Positions 17,277 to 26,340 of a DNA stretch of 64,000 bases are shown here, in pieces. Position 1 is the stretch's first letter, and the number at the start of each line of letters is the position of its first letter. The translations under genes were made by a program, and so were the position numbers. Below the pieces are notes generated by a model. That model had not been told where the DNA came from. It saw only the letters and a program-made list of their open reading frames with translations, and did no database searches. Source of the DNA: an uncultured Clostridia bacterium. Lineage in GTDB: Bacteria > Bacillota > Clostridia > Oscillospirales > Oscillospiraceae. The stretch is taken from positions 1 through 64,000 of the forward strand of contig CAMHMZ010000010.1 of NCBI GenBank assembly GCA_946186375.1, written 5' to 3'.

Positions 17277-17339
17277 TCCAACGGCCCCCTGTCGTCCGAC
17301 GTCTTCCAAACTTTGCGCGGCTCTTCCACAAATTAGGGC

Positions 17340-17368
17340 TTGACACGCGCGATGCGCTGTGCTATTAT
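17340..17368 (+). promoter_or_regulatory. Promoter of the initiator tRNA
   Basis: TTGACA (17340-17345), a 17-base spacer and TATTAT (17363-17368) lie about 30 bases upstream of the tRNA, with no competing gene between. Confidence 0.8.
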
Positions 17369-17399
17369 AACTAAGCCTCTGAGAGAGGAAACAAAATAT

Positions 17400-17475
<76 letters not shown>

Positions 17476-17480
17476 CATTG

Positions 17481-17521
17481 GGTGGATGTAACGGACTTCA
17501 GTTACATCCACCTGTTTTTTT
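17481..17521 (+). terminator. Intrinsic terminator after tRNA-fMet
   Basis: GGTGGATGTAAC (17481-17492) pairs perfectly with GTTACATCCACC (17501-17512), followed by TGTTTTTTTG. Confidence 0.9.
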
Positions 17522-17592
17522 GTTGCTTTTCCTTGAATTTGACTGAAGTAGTTGCTATCATTCAAACATCCCCCCGACGCAGGAGGTTTCTT

Positions 17593-18336
17593 ATGCAGGA
17601 TCGATACGCCGGCGATATCGGTGATTACGGAAAGTTTGCATTGCTCCGCGCAATGGAAGCGCAGGGTTTAACGGTAGGTGTGAATTGGTATCTATCGAAA
17701 ACCTTGCCCTCGGAGATCCATGACGACGGCAAATACAGAATCCCCACTCAATATGAGAACTTGGATCCGGAGCTCTCTGCGGCTTTGAACAGGATTTTCG
17801 ACCTTCGCGAGGCTCGTTCCGTACAAGCTCTGGAACAGGCTCGCCTGCTTGCCAGCAATCTTTTTGTGAACGACGCGGTTCCCAGGGAAGTCGACCAACG
17901 AACAGCCTGGCATCGGGCAGCCCTTGCAAGACTTGCGGATTGCGACATTGTATTTTTGGACCCTGATAACGGCTTGAACGTGAAGAGCGTCAAGCCGGGC
18001 TCGCAGAAGAGTCCAAAGTACGTTTGGCTCCACGAGGTCTCTGACTGCGTTGCATCCGGTAAAAGTGTGATCGTTTACAATCACAGACCGAGAAAGAAGG
18101 CAGTTGTCTACCTCGCAGAATATGCCGCACGTTTTTCCGTCGATCCTGTGCTAAGCGGGAAGCATTTTTCCGTGATGACATTTCCTCGCCGTTCCATACG
18201 GGACTATTTCATCATTCCCGCATCCCAGGCACACGAGGAAAGAATACGCCGGGCGATTCAAAGCCTGTTGGATGGACCGTTTGGAAGTTCAGGCTTTTGC
18301 TTTTTGCAGCCGTCTTTTCAAGGGTTTACCGAGTAG
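17593..18336 (+). CDS. Conserved-looking hypothetical protein, 247 aa
   Basis: I do not recognise the family. The start is ATG at 17593, six bases after AGGAGG; in-frame codons further upstream run into the tRNA terminator and are not credible. The N-terminus MQDRYAGDIGDYGKFALLR is Gly/Asp-rich. The middle has FLDPDNGL, reminiscent of Asp-Pro motifs in nucleotide- or metal-binding enzymes, then a Lys/His-rich VIVYNHRPRKK strand. There are no membrane segments or signal peptide, so it is cytoplasmic. It is a single-gene unit with its own terminator. Lower GC than the backbone suggests acquisition. Confidence 0.7.
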   Translation: MQDRYAGDIGDYGKFALLRAMEAQGLTVGVNWYLSKTLPSEIHDDGKYRIPTQYENLDPELSAALNRIFDLREARSVQALEQARLLASNLFVNDAVPREVDQRTAWHRAALARLADCDIVFLDPDNGLNVKSVKPGSQKSPKYVWLHEVSDCVASGKSVIVYNHRPRKKAVVYLAEYAARFSVDPVLSGKHFSVMTFPRRSIRDYFIIPASQAHEERIRRAIQSLLDGPFGSSGFCFLQPSFQGFTE

Positions 18337-18346
18337 CATCGATATA

Positions 18347-18379
18347 CCCGGAGCAATGCAGCCTGCTCCGGGTTTTTTT
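18347..18379 (+). terminator. Intrinsic terminator
   Basis: CCCGGAGCA (18347-18355) pairs with TGCTCCGGG (18364-18372), followed by seven T. Confidence 0.9.
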
Positions 18380-18444
18380 GCTCTTCTTCGACCGGCTCGT
18401 TCTCCCTGTCGGATCGCTCTCGCGGCGGGATGCCCTGAACTCCC

Positions 18445-18474
18445 TTGACAAAACGCCCCCTGAGCCCTTATCAT
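18445..18474 (+). promoter_or_regulatory. Promoter of the two small membrane-protein genes
   Basis: TTGACA (18445-18450), an 18-base spacer and TATCAT (18469-18474) lie 40 bases upstream of the gene at 18514. Confidence 0.65.
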
Positions 18475-18513
18475 GGAAAGGAAAGCCGGCGCAGGAAAGG
18501 ATGTGCTGAACAG

Positions 18514-18825
18514 ATGAACGAGAACACCGGGCGTCTGATCGGGCTCGGATTGATGGTTCTGATCGTCATTGTCTATTACGCGGTCCGCGCCGTGAGGGAG
18601 AAGCGCAGTACCGGCAGTACGCTCGGGACCGTGATCGAGACCGGGTATAAGCCCCACAGCCACTACATCCGCTTTGCCTATACGGTGGACGGCCGCCGGT
18701 ATGAGGGGCGGGCCGGCATCTCCGGGCTGCAGGTCAGCCGGTTTGAGCCGGGTCTCCAGATCCGCGTCTCCTACGACCCCTCTGATCCTGCCAAGTACTA
18801 CGTGCCCGACCCTTATTATCTGTGA
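18514..18825 (+). CDS. Small membrane protein, DUF3592-like
   Basis: This 103-residue protein has one N-terminal membrane segment (about residues 8-27, LIGLGLMVLIVIVYYAV). A beta-rich domain follows with YIRFAYTVDGRRYEG and VSYDPSDPAKYYVPD, a pattern typical of DUF3592-type extracytoplasmic domains. Function is unknown. RBS is weak (AGGAAAGG, about 13 bases upstream). It lies 90 bases before another membrane protein on the same strand and may be cotranscribed with it. Confidence 0.6.
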   Translation: MNENTGRLIGLGLMVLIVIVYYAVRAVREKRSTGSTLGTVIETGYKPHSHYIRFAYTVDGRRYEGRAGISGLQVSRFEPGLQIRVSYDPSDPAKYYVPDPYYL

Positions 18826-18915
18826 TCTTCGTGCCTCCCCGGCGCCCTTGCCGCGGGGGCAAAGGCTTTTCCGTCAGACGTCTTTATTCGGGAGACGGGA
18901 AAGGAGCTGGCTATA

Positions 18916-19371
18916 ATGCATCTTCGCTATGAAAGTGCGCTCAGCCCGGAGCAGATCCGGACTCGTATCTCGGTCCACGCCCGCCCCGCGGTCTTCTTCG
19001 GCTGGCGGATGAGCGACAGTACATATTTTTACAAATTCTATAACAGGCGCTGGTTTTTCCTGGTCAAAACAGGCCCCGGCGCGGCGCTCAGGCCATCGGC
19101 CGCGCAGCCGGTCTTTCTGGGAAGGCTGACGGAGAAGGACGGCGGGACCGTGATCGAGGGCCGCTTCGGCTGGGAGCCCGGGCTGACGACCCTGTTTTGC
19201 CTTCTGCTCGCGCTTGTGTTTATCTGCATAAGGCCCGGCGTTTCCATGCTGCTCCTCGCGGGGCTTCTGCTTCTGCTCGGCGCGTTCTTCGCCCGGGCAC
19301 TCCTCTCCTCCCTGTTCGCGGAGGAGGAGCGGGCCGTACTGGAGCTCATAGAAAAGCATTTGCTGTCTTAA
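18916..19371 (+). CDS. Hypothetical membrane protein, 151 aa
   Basis: This protein has a soluble, beta-rich N-terminal part (about 1-90; VFFGWRMSDSTYFYKFYNRR and VIEGRFGWEP), two closely spaced membrane helices (about 92-130) and a short acidic/basic tail. I recognise no family. The ATG follows GGGAAAGGAGCTGGCTATA. Its relation to the preceding DUF3592-like gene is only positional. A strong terminator follows. Confidence 0.6.
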   Translation: MHLRYESALSPEQIRTRISVHARPAVFFGWRMSDSTYFYKFYNRRWFFLVKTGPGAALRPSAAQPVFLGRLTEKDGGTVIEGRFGWEPGLTTLFCLLLALVFICIRPGVSMLLLAGLLLLLGAFFARALLSSLFAEEERAVLELIEKHLLS

Positions 19372-19387
19372 GCTCGTTTTTGGCTTG

Positions 19388-19423
19388 AAGACGCGGCGGC
19401 CGGGCTGCCGCGTCTTTTCTTTC
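19388..19423 (+). terminator. Intrinsic terminator
   Basis: AAGACGCGGC (19388-19397) pairs with GCCGCGTCTT (19407-19416), followed by TTCTTTCT. Confidence 0.85.
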
Positions 19424-19526
19424 TGCAAAGTTTTCCACTTTTGAGTTGCCGAACGGAGAAATTGCTGGTAAAATAGAGATGATTTTGATCCGCACTCCGG
19501 ACGGACCGGGGAGTAAGGAGGAAGCT

Positions 19527-21011
19527 ATGAACGAGAAAATCAGCGGCAGAAAGCCAAACTACGGCTTTTTCAGCAGACTGACCTACGGCGTGGGCGAGAT
19601 CTTCGGCGGCGGCTGCTTTGTCATCATCAACGCGTTCTTCATCGTTTTCCTGACGGACGCGCTCGGCATGAACCCGGCCCTGGCCGGCACGATCCCCATG
19701 ATCGGCAAGATCTGGGACGCCATCACCGACCCCATCATGGGCAACATCTGTGAGAGGACCCGGTCGAAATACGGCGCGAAGCGCTTCTACATCCTGGTGG
19801 GCAGCATCGCCTCGGCCATCACCTTCATCACCATGTGGATCAACATCCACTCCCCGTCGACGACGGCAAACTACATCTTCTATCTCGTGATGTACTGCCT
19901 GTTCAACACGGGCTTCACCGTGCTCAGCGTGCCATACAACGGCCTGCTGCCGGACATGATGGACGACTACGCGATGCGCGCTAAGTTCTCCAACATGCGC
20001 ATGGTGTTCTCCACGCTCGGCGCCGCCGTCTGCGGCCTCGTCCCGGGCATGATCATCAAGCAGACGAACGATCCTTCCCAGTACATGAAATGCATGCTCC
20101 TGTTCGGCGTGCTCTTCTTCGTCTGCTCCATCACCGTGTTCTTCGGCACCTGGGAAAAGCAGAAGGAGCCCGTGAAGACCACGCTCGGAGAGAGCTTCAC
20201 GCAGGCGGCGAGCGTCTTCCGCAGCCGCTCCTTCCTCATCTTCCTCGGTCTCTATCTCTTCGGCCAGGGCGGCATGGACTTCATCTCCGGCATGGCCGTC
20301 TACTACGTGCAGCACACGCTCGGCGCCTATCCCAGCTACTACATCCCCATCCTCGCGGTGCTGATGGTGGCCCAGCTCATCGGCATGCTCATCTTCGGGC
20401 CGGTCATGAGCAAGACCTCCAAGAAGCTCGCGATCGTGATCGCGGCGCCTTTGAGACTCGTGGGCGTCCTCGGGCTCCTCTTCTTCTCGCACCACGGCGC
20501 GCCGCTCGTCCCGATCCTGGCGCTGGCCGCACTGATCGGCCTCGGCAACGCCGGTTCTCTGACCGGCATCTTCGCCGTCATGGCCGATATGACGGATATC
20601 GACGAGCTCATCACCTCGATCCGCAGACCGGGCATCGTCTCCAGCATGGCCACCTTCATCCGGAAGATCGCGTCCGGCCTCTCGGTGGCGATCATCGGCT
20701 TCATGCTCACAGCGGTGCACTATGACGAGGCGCTGGCCAGCGCGGGCCTTGAGCAGGCCGCCGCGACGCAGCACGGCATCGGCATCTGCTACGTGCTGGC
20801 CCCGGCCATCATGTCTGCCCTGCTGCTCATCTGCGCGGTGCTCTTCCCCGTGACCGACAAGGAGTTCAAGATGGTCCAGAAGGACATCGCCCGCCGCAAG
20901 GGCGAGGACAGCAGCACGGCGACCGAAGAGGAAAAGGCGGCGCTCAGGAAGGTGACCGGCTTTGCCTACGACGCGCTCTGGAAGACGGGGAACGCCGGAC
21001 TGAAAAGATAA
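19527..21011 (+). CDS. GPH-family (MelB-like) sugar:cation symporter
   Basis: This is a 494-residue inner-membrane transporter of the glycoside-pentoside-hexuronide:cation family within the MFS, with about 12 predicted helices. Family marks are LTYGVGEIFGG at the N-terminus, WDAITDPIMG in helix II-III (cation-binding aspartates) and the VPYNGLLPDMMDD loop. The start is ATG at 19527 after TAAGGAGGAAGCT; upstream in-frame codons are not needed. The probable cargo is a disaccharide, glucuronide or other glycoside, but no glycosidase is adjacent to reveal it. The cytoplasmic C-terminal tail is long and charged. Confidence 0.85.
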   Translation: MNEKISGRKPNYGFFSRLTYGVGEIFGGGCFVIINAFFIVFLTDALGMNPALAGTIPMIGKIWDAITDPIMGNICERTRSKYGAKRFYILVGSIASAITFITMWINIHSPSTTANYIFYLVMYCLFNTGFTVLSVPYNGLLPDMMDDYAMRAKFSNMRMVFSTLGAAVCGLVPGMIIKQTNDPSQYMKCMLLFGVLFFVCSITVFFGTWEKQKEPVKTTLGESFTQAASVFRSRSFLIFLGLYLFGQGGMDFISGMAVYYVQHTLGAYPSYYIPILAVLMVAQLIGMLIFGPVMSKTSKKLAIVIAAPLRLVGVLGLLFFSHHGAPLVPILALAALIGLGNAGSLTGIFAVMADMTDIDELITSIRRPGIVSSMATFIRKIASGLSVAIIGFMLTAVHYDEALASAGLEQAAATQHGIGICYVLAPAIMSALLLICAVLFPVTDKEFKMVQKDIARRKGEDSSTATEEEKAALRKVTGFAYDALWKTGNAGLKR

Positions 21012-21048
21012 ACCCATTATTCTGCGCCCGCGCAGGGAGGAGATCCGC

Positions 21049-21585
21049 ATGGCTCTGGATCAGGCATATTTTGACGCGATCCAAATCGAGGTCGTGAAAA
21101 AGAAATATTATAACGCCAACAAGGTGGAGGCGGTGTTTGACGATATCCGCCGACAGGCACAGGCGCTCAGCGAAGAAAACGCGCGGCTGCGCGAGGAGCT
21201 TTCCCGCGTCGCCGGGCAGAAGGCGGAGATCAGCGATACGCTGCTCTCGGCCAAGTCCATCGCCCAGGAGATCCTTCTCGAGGCGCAGAAGCAGGCCGAC
21301 GAGATCGTCTCCACCGCGCAGGAGCGCGGCCGCGCACTCGAGGCCGACGCCGCGCAGGAGGAGGTCATGCGCCGGGTGGAGCTCTGCTACGACCGCGTGC
21401 GCGAGCGGCTTCTCGCCTGCGTGGAGGAGCTCAACGCCGACCGGCAGGACTATCTGGCCGCCCGGGAGAAGGCGCCCGCGGCGGAGCCTCCGGCCGATCT
21501 GACGCAGAAGGTGGACGCCATCGCCCGCGAGCTCTTCGCCATCGGCGGCGAGCAGGCCATTGAGACCGAGAGCATCCGGGCCTGA
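21049..21585 (+). CDS. Coiled-coil protein, possibly DivIVA-like
   Basis: This 178-residue soluble protein has a short globular N-terminus, then near-continuous heptad sequence (about residues 25-130) rich in Ala, Glu, Arg and Gln. The order of a small N-terminal segment and long coiled coil recalls DivIVA/GpsB-type or cell-division coiled-coil proteins, but the diagnostic N-terminal DivIVA motif is not clear. GGGAGGAG precedes the ATG. It follows the symporter by 37 bases and may be cotranscribed; a terminator follows. Confidence 0.6.
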   Translation: MALDQAYFDAIQIEVVKKKYYNANKVEAVFDDIRRQAQALSEENARLREELSRVAGQKAEISDTLLSAKSIAQEILLEAQKQADEIVSTAQERGRALEADAAQEEVMRRVELCYDRVRERLLACVEELNADRQDYLAAREKAPAAEPPADLTQKVDAIARELFAIGGEQAIETESIRA

Positions 21586-21640
21586 GGCATCCGTCTCGCT
21601 CTCTCTTCTAAAAACTAAAAACTCAAAACTGAAAACTCAA

Positions 21641-21682
21641 AAAACAGAGTCGTGAAAAATCTTTTTCACGGCTCTGTTTTTT
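21641..21682 (+). terminator. Strong intrinsic terminator
   Basis: A roughly 19-bp stem (AAAACAGAG.CGTGAAAAA against TTTTTCACG.CTCTGTTTT, one wobble) closes on a 2-base loop and ends in TTTTTT. Confidence 0.85.
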
Positions 21683-21694
21683 GCACCCCCGCGC

Positions 21695-21722
21695 TTGACT
21701 TTTCCGTTTCGCGTGCTACAAT
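21695..21722 (+). promoter_or_regulatory. Promoter of the MarR-ABC exporter operon
   Basis: TTGACT (21695-21700), a 16-base spacer and TACAAT (21717-21722) lie 32 bases upstream of the regulator start. Confidence 0.7.
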
Positions 21723-21753
21723 AGGCAGCACGCGACTTATCCGGAAAGAAGGC

Positions 21754-22239
21754 ATGACCATGGATGGCACGATGCCCGTAGGCCTGCGCTTTTCGATCCT
21801 GCACCGCTCCTTTATGAAGCAGCTCGACACGCTGCTGCAGACGGAGGGGCTGACAGGAGTCCAGTTCGGGGTGCTCGGCCAGCTGTGCAAGCTGGAGGAG
21901 GGCGGCACGCGGGAGGTCAACCAGAGGGATCTGGAGACGGCCACGCGCGTGACGCATCCGACCATGACCGAGATCGTCAAGCGTCTGGAAAAACAGGGCT
22001 TTGTCGACTGCGCGCCCTCCGCGCGCGACCGGCGCTACAAAAGCATCCGCTCCACGCCGAAGGCCGCCGCGCTCCACGGGCGCATGGCCGCGCTGGACGG
22101 GGACATCTTTGCCCGGCTCTGCCGGGGACTGACGGAGGAGGAGATCGCCGCGCTCCTCTCCATTACGGACAAAATGCTGGCAAACGCCTGCTGCGGCAAG
22201 AAAGGAAGGGATCCCGACCGTGATCAAGACCCTTGTTAA
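21754..22239 (+). CDS. MarR-family transcriptional regulator
   Basis: This is a 161-residue winged-helix dimeric regulator. The DNA-binding region is VNQRDLETATRVTHPTMTEI (recognition helix), followed by the wing LEKQGFVDC...RDRRYKS. The start is ATG at 21754 after GAAAGAAGGC; ATG at 21760 is an alternative. The gene overlaps the first ABC exporter gene by 20 bases, a classic arrangement in which MarR represses its own operon until a drug or metabolite binds. The ligand is unknown. Confidence 0.88.
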   Translation: MTMDGTMPVGLRFSILHRSFMKQLDTLLQTEGLTGVQFGVLGQLCKLEEGGTREVNQRDLETATRVTHPTMTEIVKRLEKQGFVDCAPSARDRRYKSIRSTPKAAALHGRMAALDGDIFARLCRGLTEEEIAALLSITDKMLANACCGKKGRDPDRDQDPC

Positions 22240-23962
22240 ATGCATCCGGGAATTCAAGCTCCCCACGATCCTCACGCTGCTGTTCATCATCGGCGAAGTG
22301 TTCATCGAGGTGCTGATCCCCTTTTACACGGCCGACCTTGTCAACGACATCAAGGCCGGCGCCCCCATGGCTGAGGTCGTGCGGCTGGGCCTCATCCTCG
22401 TGGTGATGGCGATCGTGTCGCTGTCCTTCGGCGGCGGCGCGGGCTTCATGGGTGCGAAGGCCTCGGCCGGCTTTGCGCGCAACGTCCGGCGCGACGTCTT
22501 CGCGCGCATCCAGCGCTTCAGCTTCGAGAACATCGACAAGTTCTCCACCGCCTCGCTCGTCACCCGTCTGACGACCGATATCAGCAGCGTGCAGATGGCC
22601 TTCATGATGACCATCCGCGCCGCCGTGCGCGCGCCGCTGATGTTCGTCTTCTCCATCGTGATGGCCTGGCGCATGGGCGGCACGCTCGCCATGACCTTCG
22701 TGATCGTGATCCCGGTGCTGCTCGCGGGGCTGCTGCTGATCGCCCGCAAGGCCATGCCCGCCTTCCGCGCGGTCTTCCACAAGTACGACCGGCTCAACGA
22801 GTCGATCGAGGAGAACGTGCGCGGCATGCGCGTGGTGAAGGGCTTTGCGCGCGAGAGCTATGAAAAGCAGAAGTTCGGCGCCGCCAGCGGCAACATCGCC
22901 AAGGACTTCACCTATGCCGAGCGCGTCGTCGCGCTCAACAGCCCCCTCATGACCCTCTGCATGAACTTCAACATGGTCTTCATCCTCTGGGTCGGCGCCA
23001 AGACGATCATCACCAACCGCGCCGCGACCATCGACGTCGGCCAGATCTCCGCCATGCTGACCTACGGCATGCAGATCCTCATGAGCCTCATGATGATCTC
23101 CATGATCTACGTGATGATGACCATGTCCTGGGAGGCCATGAAGCGCATCACGGAGGTTTTGAACGAGGAGCCCACGCTCCACAGCCCGGCCGAGCCCGTC
23201 ACCGAGGTGGCCGACGGCTCGGTGGACTTCGAAAACGTCAGCTTCAAATACGCGCAGACCGCGCACAACGACTCGCTCTCCGGGGTCGACCTGCACATCA
23301 AAAGCGGCATGACCGTCGGCATCCTCGGCGGCACCGGCAGCGGCAAGACCACGCTCGTGCAGCTCATCCCCCGTCTCTACGACGTGTCGGGCGGCTGTGT
23401 GAAGGTCGGCGGGCGCGACGTGCGCGACTACGATATCGAAGCGCTTCGCGAGGCCGTGTCGATGGTGCTGCAGAAGAACCTCCTGTTCTCCGGCACGATC
23501 CGCGACAACCTGCGCTGGGGCAACGAAAACGCCACGGACGAGGAGATCGCCGAGGCCTGCCGTCTGGCGCAGGCGGACGATTTCATCCGCTCCTTCCCCG
23601 AGGGCTATGACACCTATATCGAGCAGGGCGGCACCAACGTCTCCGGCGGGCAGAAGCAGCGCCTGTGCATCGCGCGCGCTCTGTTGAAAAAGCCGAAGAT
23701 CCTCATTCTCGACGACTCCACGAGCGCCGTGGACACCCGCACCGACGCCGCCATCCGCGCCGGCTTCAAGGCCTATATCCCCGAGACCACCAAGATCATC
23801 ATCGCACAGCGCGTGGCCTCGGTGCAGGACGCCGACCTCATCCTCGTGATGGACGGCGGGCGCATCGCCGCGCAGGGCACGCACGAGCAGCTGCTGCGCA
23901 CGAGCCCCATCTACCGCGAGGTATATGAGCAGCAGACCAACGGAGGTGACAGCGATGAATAA
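22220..23962 (+). CDS. ABC exporter half-transporter, subunit 1 (degenerate site)
   Basis: This 580-residue half-transporter has six membrane helices (about residues 1-310) and a C-terminal ATPase. The ATPase shows Walker A GGTGSGKTT, signature VSGGQKQR and Walker B ILILDDSTSAVD. The residue after the Walker B aspartate is Asp instead of the catalytic Glu, the hallmark of the degenerate site in heterodimeric exporters such as TM287/288 and BmrCD. Translation starts at GTG 22220 within the marR 3' end. It pairs with the next gene to export drugs, lipids or peptides. Confidence 0.9.
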   Translation: MIKTLVKCIREFKLPTILTLLFIIGEVFIEVLIPFYTADLVNDIKAGAPMAEVVRLGLILVVMAIVSLSFGGGAGFMGAKASAGFARNVRRDVFARIQRFSFENIDKFSTASLVTRLTTDISSVQMAFMMTIRAAVRAPLMFVFSIVMAWRMGGTLAMTFVIVIPVLLAGLLLIARKAMPAFRAVFHKYDRLNESIEENVRGMRVVKGFARESYEKQKFGAASGNIAKDFTYAERVVALNSPLMTLCMNFNMVFILWVGAKTIITNRAATIDVGQISAMLTYGMQILMSLMMISMIYVMMTMSWEAMKRITEVLNEEPTLHSPAEPVTEVADGSVDFENVSFKYAQTAHNDSLSGVDLHIKSGMTVGILGGTGSGKTTLVQLIPRLYDVSGGCVKVGGRDVRDYDIEALREAVSMVLQKNLLFSGTIRDNLRWGNENATDEEIAEACRLAQADDFIRSFPEGYDTYIEQGGTNVSGGQKQRLCIARALLKKPKILILDDSTSAVDTRTDAAIRAGFKAYIPETTKIIIAQRVASVQDADLILVMDGGRIAAQGTHEQLLRTSPIYREVYEQQTNGGDSDE

Positions 23963-25868
23963 GAAACGGCCGCAGGGCAACCTTCGCGACAACTTCGCCG
24001 CCATCGGCTGGACGCTGAAGAAATTCTTCGGCTTCTACCCCGTGCTCGCGCCGCTGTCCGCCTTCTGCATCCTCTTCTCCGCCGTCGTGGCGGCCATCCC
24101 CAGCATCTTCATCCAGAACGTTCTCGCCGGCATCCAGAACTGGGTCGCCAGCGGCGACTGGGTCTCCGCGAAGGCCGAGATCCTGCCCTACATCTATCTG
24201 CTGATCGGGCTCTACGCCCTCTCCATCGCCTCGCTCACGCTGGAGACGCAGCTCATGGCCGTCATGACCCAGGGCTTTCTGGACAAGATGCGCCGGGAGA
24301 TCTTCAACGGCATGCAGGATCTGCCGATCCGCTTCTTCGACAGCAACAAGACCGGCGATATCATGAGCTATTTCACGAACGACATCGACACCCTGCGCAT
24401 GCTCGTCAGCCAGACCCTGCCCTCGCTGATCCGCTCCGGCGCGATCGTGCTGGCGGTGCTGGCCATCATGCTCTACTACAGCGTGTGGATGACGCTCGTG
24501 CTGCTGCTGGGCGTGCTGGCCATGTTCTACGTGGCCAAGACCGTCGGCGGCGGCTCGGCCAAATACTTCATGCGCCAGCAGAAGGCCGTCGGCGCCATGG
24601 AGGGCTTCGCGCAGGAGATGATGAACGGCCAGAAGGTCATCAAGGTCTTCTGCCATGAGGAGCAGAGCGTCGAGGACTTCGACAAGGTCAACGACGAGCT
24701 CTTCGCTGTCAGCTACCGCGCCAACGCCTACGCCAGCACGCTTGGCCCCATCATCTCCAACATCGGCAACATCCTCTATGTGGGCCTCGCCCTGGCCGGC
24801 GGCGTCTTCATCCTCACTGGCATCCCGAGCCTCAGCCTCTCCGGCAAGCTCTTCGATATCACGGTGCTGATCCCCTTCCTGAACATGTCCCGCCAGTTTA
24901 CCGGCAACGTCAACCAGCTCAGCCAGCAGATCAACTCCATCGTCATGGCCGGCGCCGGCGCACAGCGCATCCTGTCGCTCGTCAACCAGCAGCCCGAGGC
25001 CGACGAGGGCTACGTGACGCTCGTCAACGTCATCGAGAAGCCCGACGGCACGCTGGAGGAGACCGCGGAGCGGACGGGCCACTGGGCCTGGCGGCACCCG
25101 CACCAGGCCGACGGCAGCGTGACCTATACGCCGCTGCGCGGCGACGTGCGGCTCGTGGACGTGGACTTTGCCTACGTCGAGGGCAAGGACGTCCTGCACG
25201 ACGTGTCCGTCTACGCCGAGCCCGGCCAGAAGGTCGCCTTTGTCGGCGCCACCGGCGCGGGCAAGACCACCATCACGAACCTCATCAACCGCTTCTACGA
25301 CATCGCCGACGGCAAGATCCGCTACGACGGCATCAACATCAACAAGATCAAAAAGCCCGATCTGCGCCGCTCGCTGGGCCTCGTGCTGCAGGAGACAAAC
25401 CTCTTCACCGGCACCGTCATGGACAACATCCGCTACGGCCGTCTCGAGGCCACGGACGAGGAGTGCCGCGCCGCGGCGAAGCTCGCCGGGGCGGACAGCT
25501 TCATCTGCCGCCTGCCCGAGGGCTATGACACGATGCTCCTCAATAACGGCTCTAACCTCTCGCAGGGCCAGCGGCAGCTGCTGGCGATCGCCCGCGCGGC
25601 GGTGGCCGATCCCCCGGTGATGATCCTGGACGAGGCTACCTCCTCCATCGACACGCGCACCGAGGCCATCGTGCAGCGCGGCATGGATAAGCTCATGGAG
25701 GGGCGCACCGTCTTTGTGATCGCGCACCGGCTCTCGACCGTCATGAATTCCGACGTCATCATGGTGCTCGACCACGGCCGCATCATCGAGCGCGGCAGCC
25801 ACGAGTCCCTGCTGGCCGAAAAGGGCACCTATTACCAGCTCTACACCGGTGCCTTCGAGCTCGAATAG
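23955..25868 (+). CDS. ABC exporter half-transporter, subunit 2 (canonical site)
   Basis: This 637-residue partner has six membrane helices and an ATPase with Walker A GATGAGKTT, signature LSQGQRQLL and Walker B VMILDEATSSID with the catalytic Glu intact. An insertion of about 40 residues lies between the membrane part and the ATPase (around EKPDGTLEETAERTG). It starts eight bases inside the upstream gene, with GGAGGTGACAGCG as RBS. The heterodimer would have one catalytic and one degenerate ATP site. MarR upstream implies substrate-induced expression. Confidence 0.9.
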   Translation: MNKKRPQGNLRDNFAAIGWTLKKFFGFYPVLAPLSAFCILFSAVVAAIPSIFIQNVLAGIQNWVASGDWVSAKAEILPYIYLLIGLYALSIASLTLETQLMAVMTQGFLDKMRREIFNGMQDLPIRFFDSNKTGDIMSYFTNDIDTLRMLVSQTLPSLIRSGAIVLAVLAIMLYYSVWMTLVLLLGVLAMFYVAKTVGGGSAKYFMRQQKAVGAMEGFAQEMMNGQKVIKVFCHEEQSVEDFDKVNDELFAVSYRANAYASTLGPIISNIGNILYVGLALAGGVFILTGIPSLSLSGKLFDITVLIPFLNMSRQFTGNVNQLSQQINSIVMAGAGAQRILSLVNQQPEADEGYVTLVNVIEKPDGTLEETAERTGHWAWRHPHQADGSVTYTPLRGDVRLVDVDFAYVEGKDVLHDVSVYAEPGQKVAFVGATGAGKTTITNLINRFYDIADGKIRYDGININKIKKPDLRRSLGLVLQETNLFTGTVMDNIRYGRLEATDEECRAAAKLAGADSFICRLPEGYDTMLLNNGSNLSQGQRQLLAIARAAVADPPVMILDEATSSIDTRTEAIVQRGMDKLMEGRTVFVIAHRLSTVMNSDVIMVLDHGRIIERGSHESLLAEKGTYYQLYTGAFELE

Positions 25869-26019
25869 TATTCCGTTTTCAGAAAACAGAACGGGGATCT
25901 GGCGAGGGCTTTGCCATATTGTCGCAGGGGGCGATGCCCTCGTCGCCCCGCTTCCCGTAGGGACGAGCATCGCTCGTCCGCCGATCTTGCATCGCGTCCG
26001 CGGACGAGCAGAATAAAGG

Positions 26020-26075
26020 AACAGAGATCCCCGGCGAATTCGTACCATGGTACGAATTCGCCGGGGCTCTCTGTT
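26020..26075. repeat. 56-bp near-perfect inverted repeat with 38-bp perfect palindromic core
   Basis: The core from CCCCGGCGAATTCG (26029) through the centre CCATGG (26045-26050) to CGCCGGGG (26066) is identical to its complement with no loop. One mismatch later the symmetry resumes (AACAGAGA with TCTCTGTT), and TTTCTC follows on the plus strand. It could act as a bidirectional terminator downstream of the ABC genes or as a cruciform. The lack of a loop is unusual. Confidence 0.9.
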
Positions 26076-26256
26076 TTCTCTCGCATTTTCTCTGTCGGGC
26101 CGCCGCCCCGGCGGCCCGTCTCCCCGTAGGGACGAGCATCGCTCGTCCGCCCGCGCTTCCCCCGCCGGAGGAAGTGGCCGCAGGCCGATAGGGGGCGGTC
26201 GGCCTGTGTGTATGTATGAAAAGCGGGGAGCCGCCGTCTATGCAGCCTGCGATTTC

Positions 26257-26285
26257 TTGACAAAGCGGTAAACCGGCTATAGAAT
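26257..26285 (+). promoter_or_regulatory. Repeat-borne sigma-A promoter upstream of toxin-like ORF
   Basis: TTGACA (26257-26262), a 17-base spacer and TAGAAT (26280-26285), identical in layout to the copies at 443 and 552. It lies 55 bases upstream of the reading frame at 26341. Confidence 0.6.
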
Positions 26286-26340
26286 AAAAACCAATAGTTC
26301 GTCAGAAACACAGTGGGACACAGAACCGTCTCCTGTCCCA

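Larger units (their letters stand above)
25869..26340. repeat. Gene-free repeat region with a long palindrome
   Basis: This 470-bp stretch contains two copies of the GGACGAGCATCGCTCGTCC hairpin (about 25971 and 26129), parts of the GGGGCGATGCCCTC module seen at 269-343, a 38-bp perfect palindrome (26029-26066), and a copy of the promoter-bearing unit (26251-26305) followed by a GGGACA palindrome (26311-26340). I see no credible gene in it. Confidence 0.75.

Noticed and set aside
22163-26048. Two long minus-strand frames (613 and 736 codons)
   Set aside because: They are antisense to the two ABC exporter genes; low-complexity composition and no domain signal.
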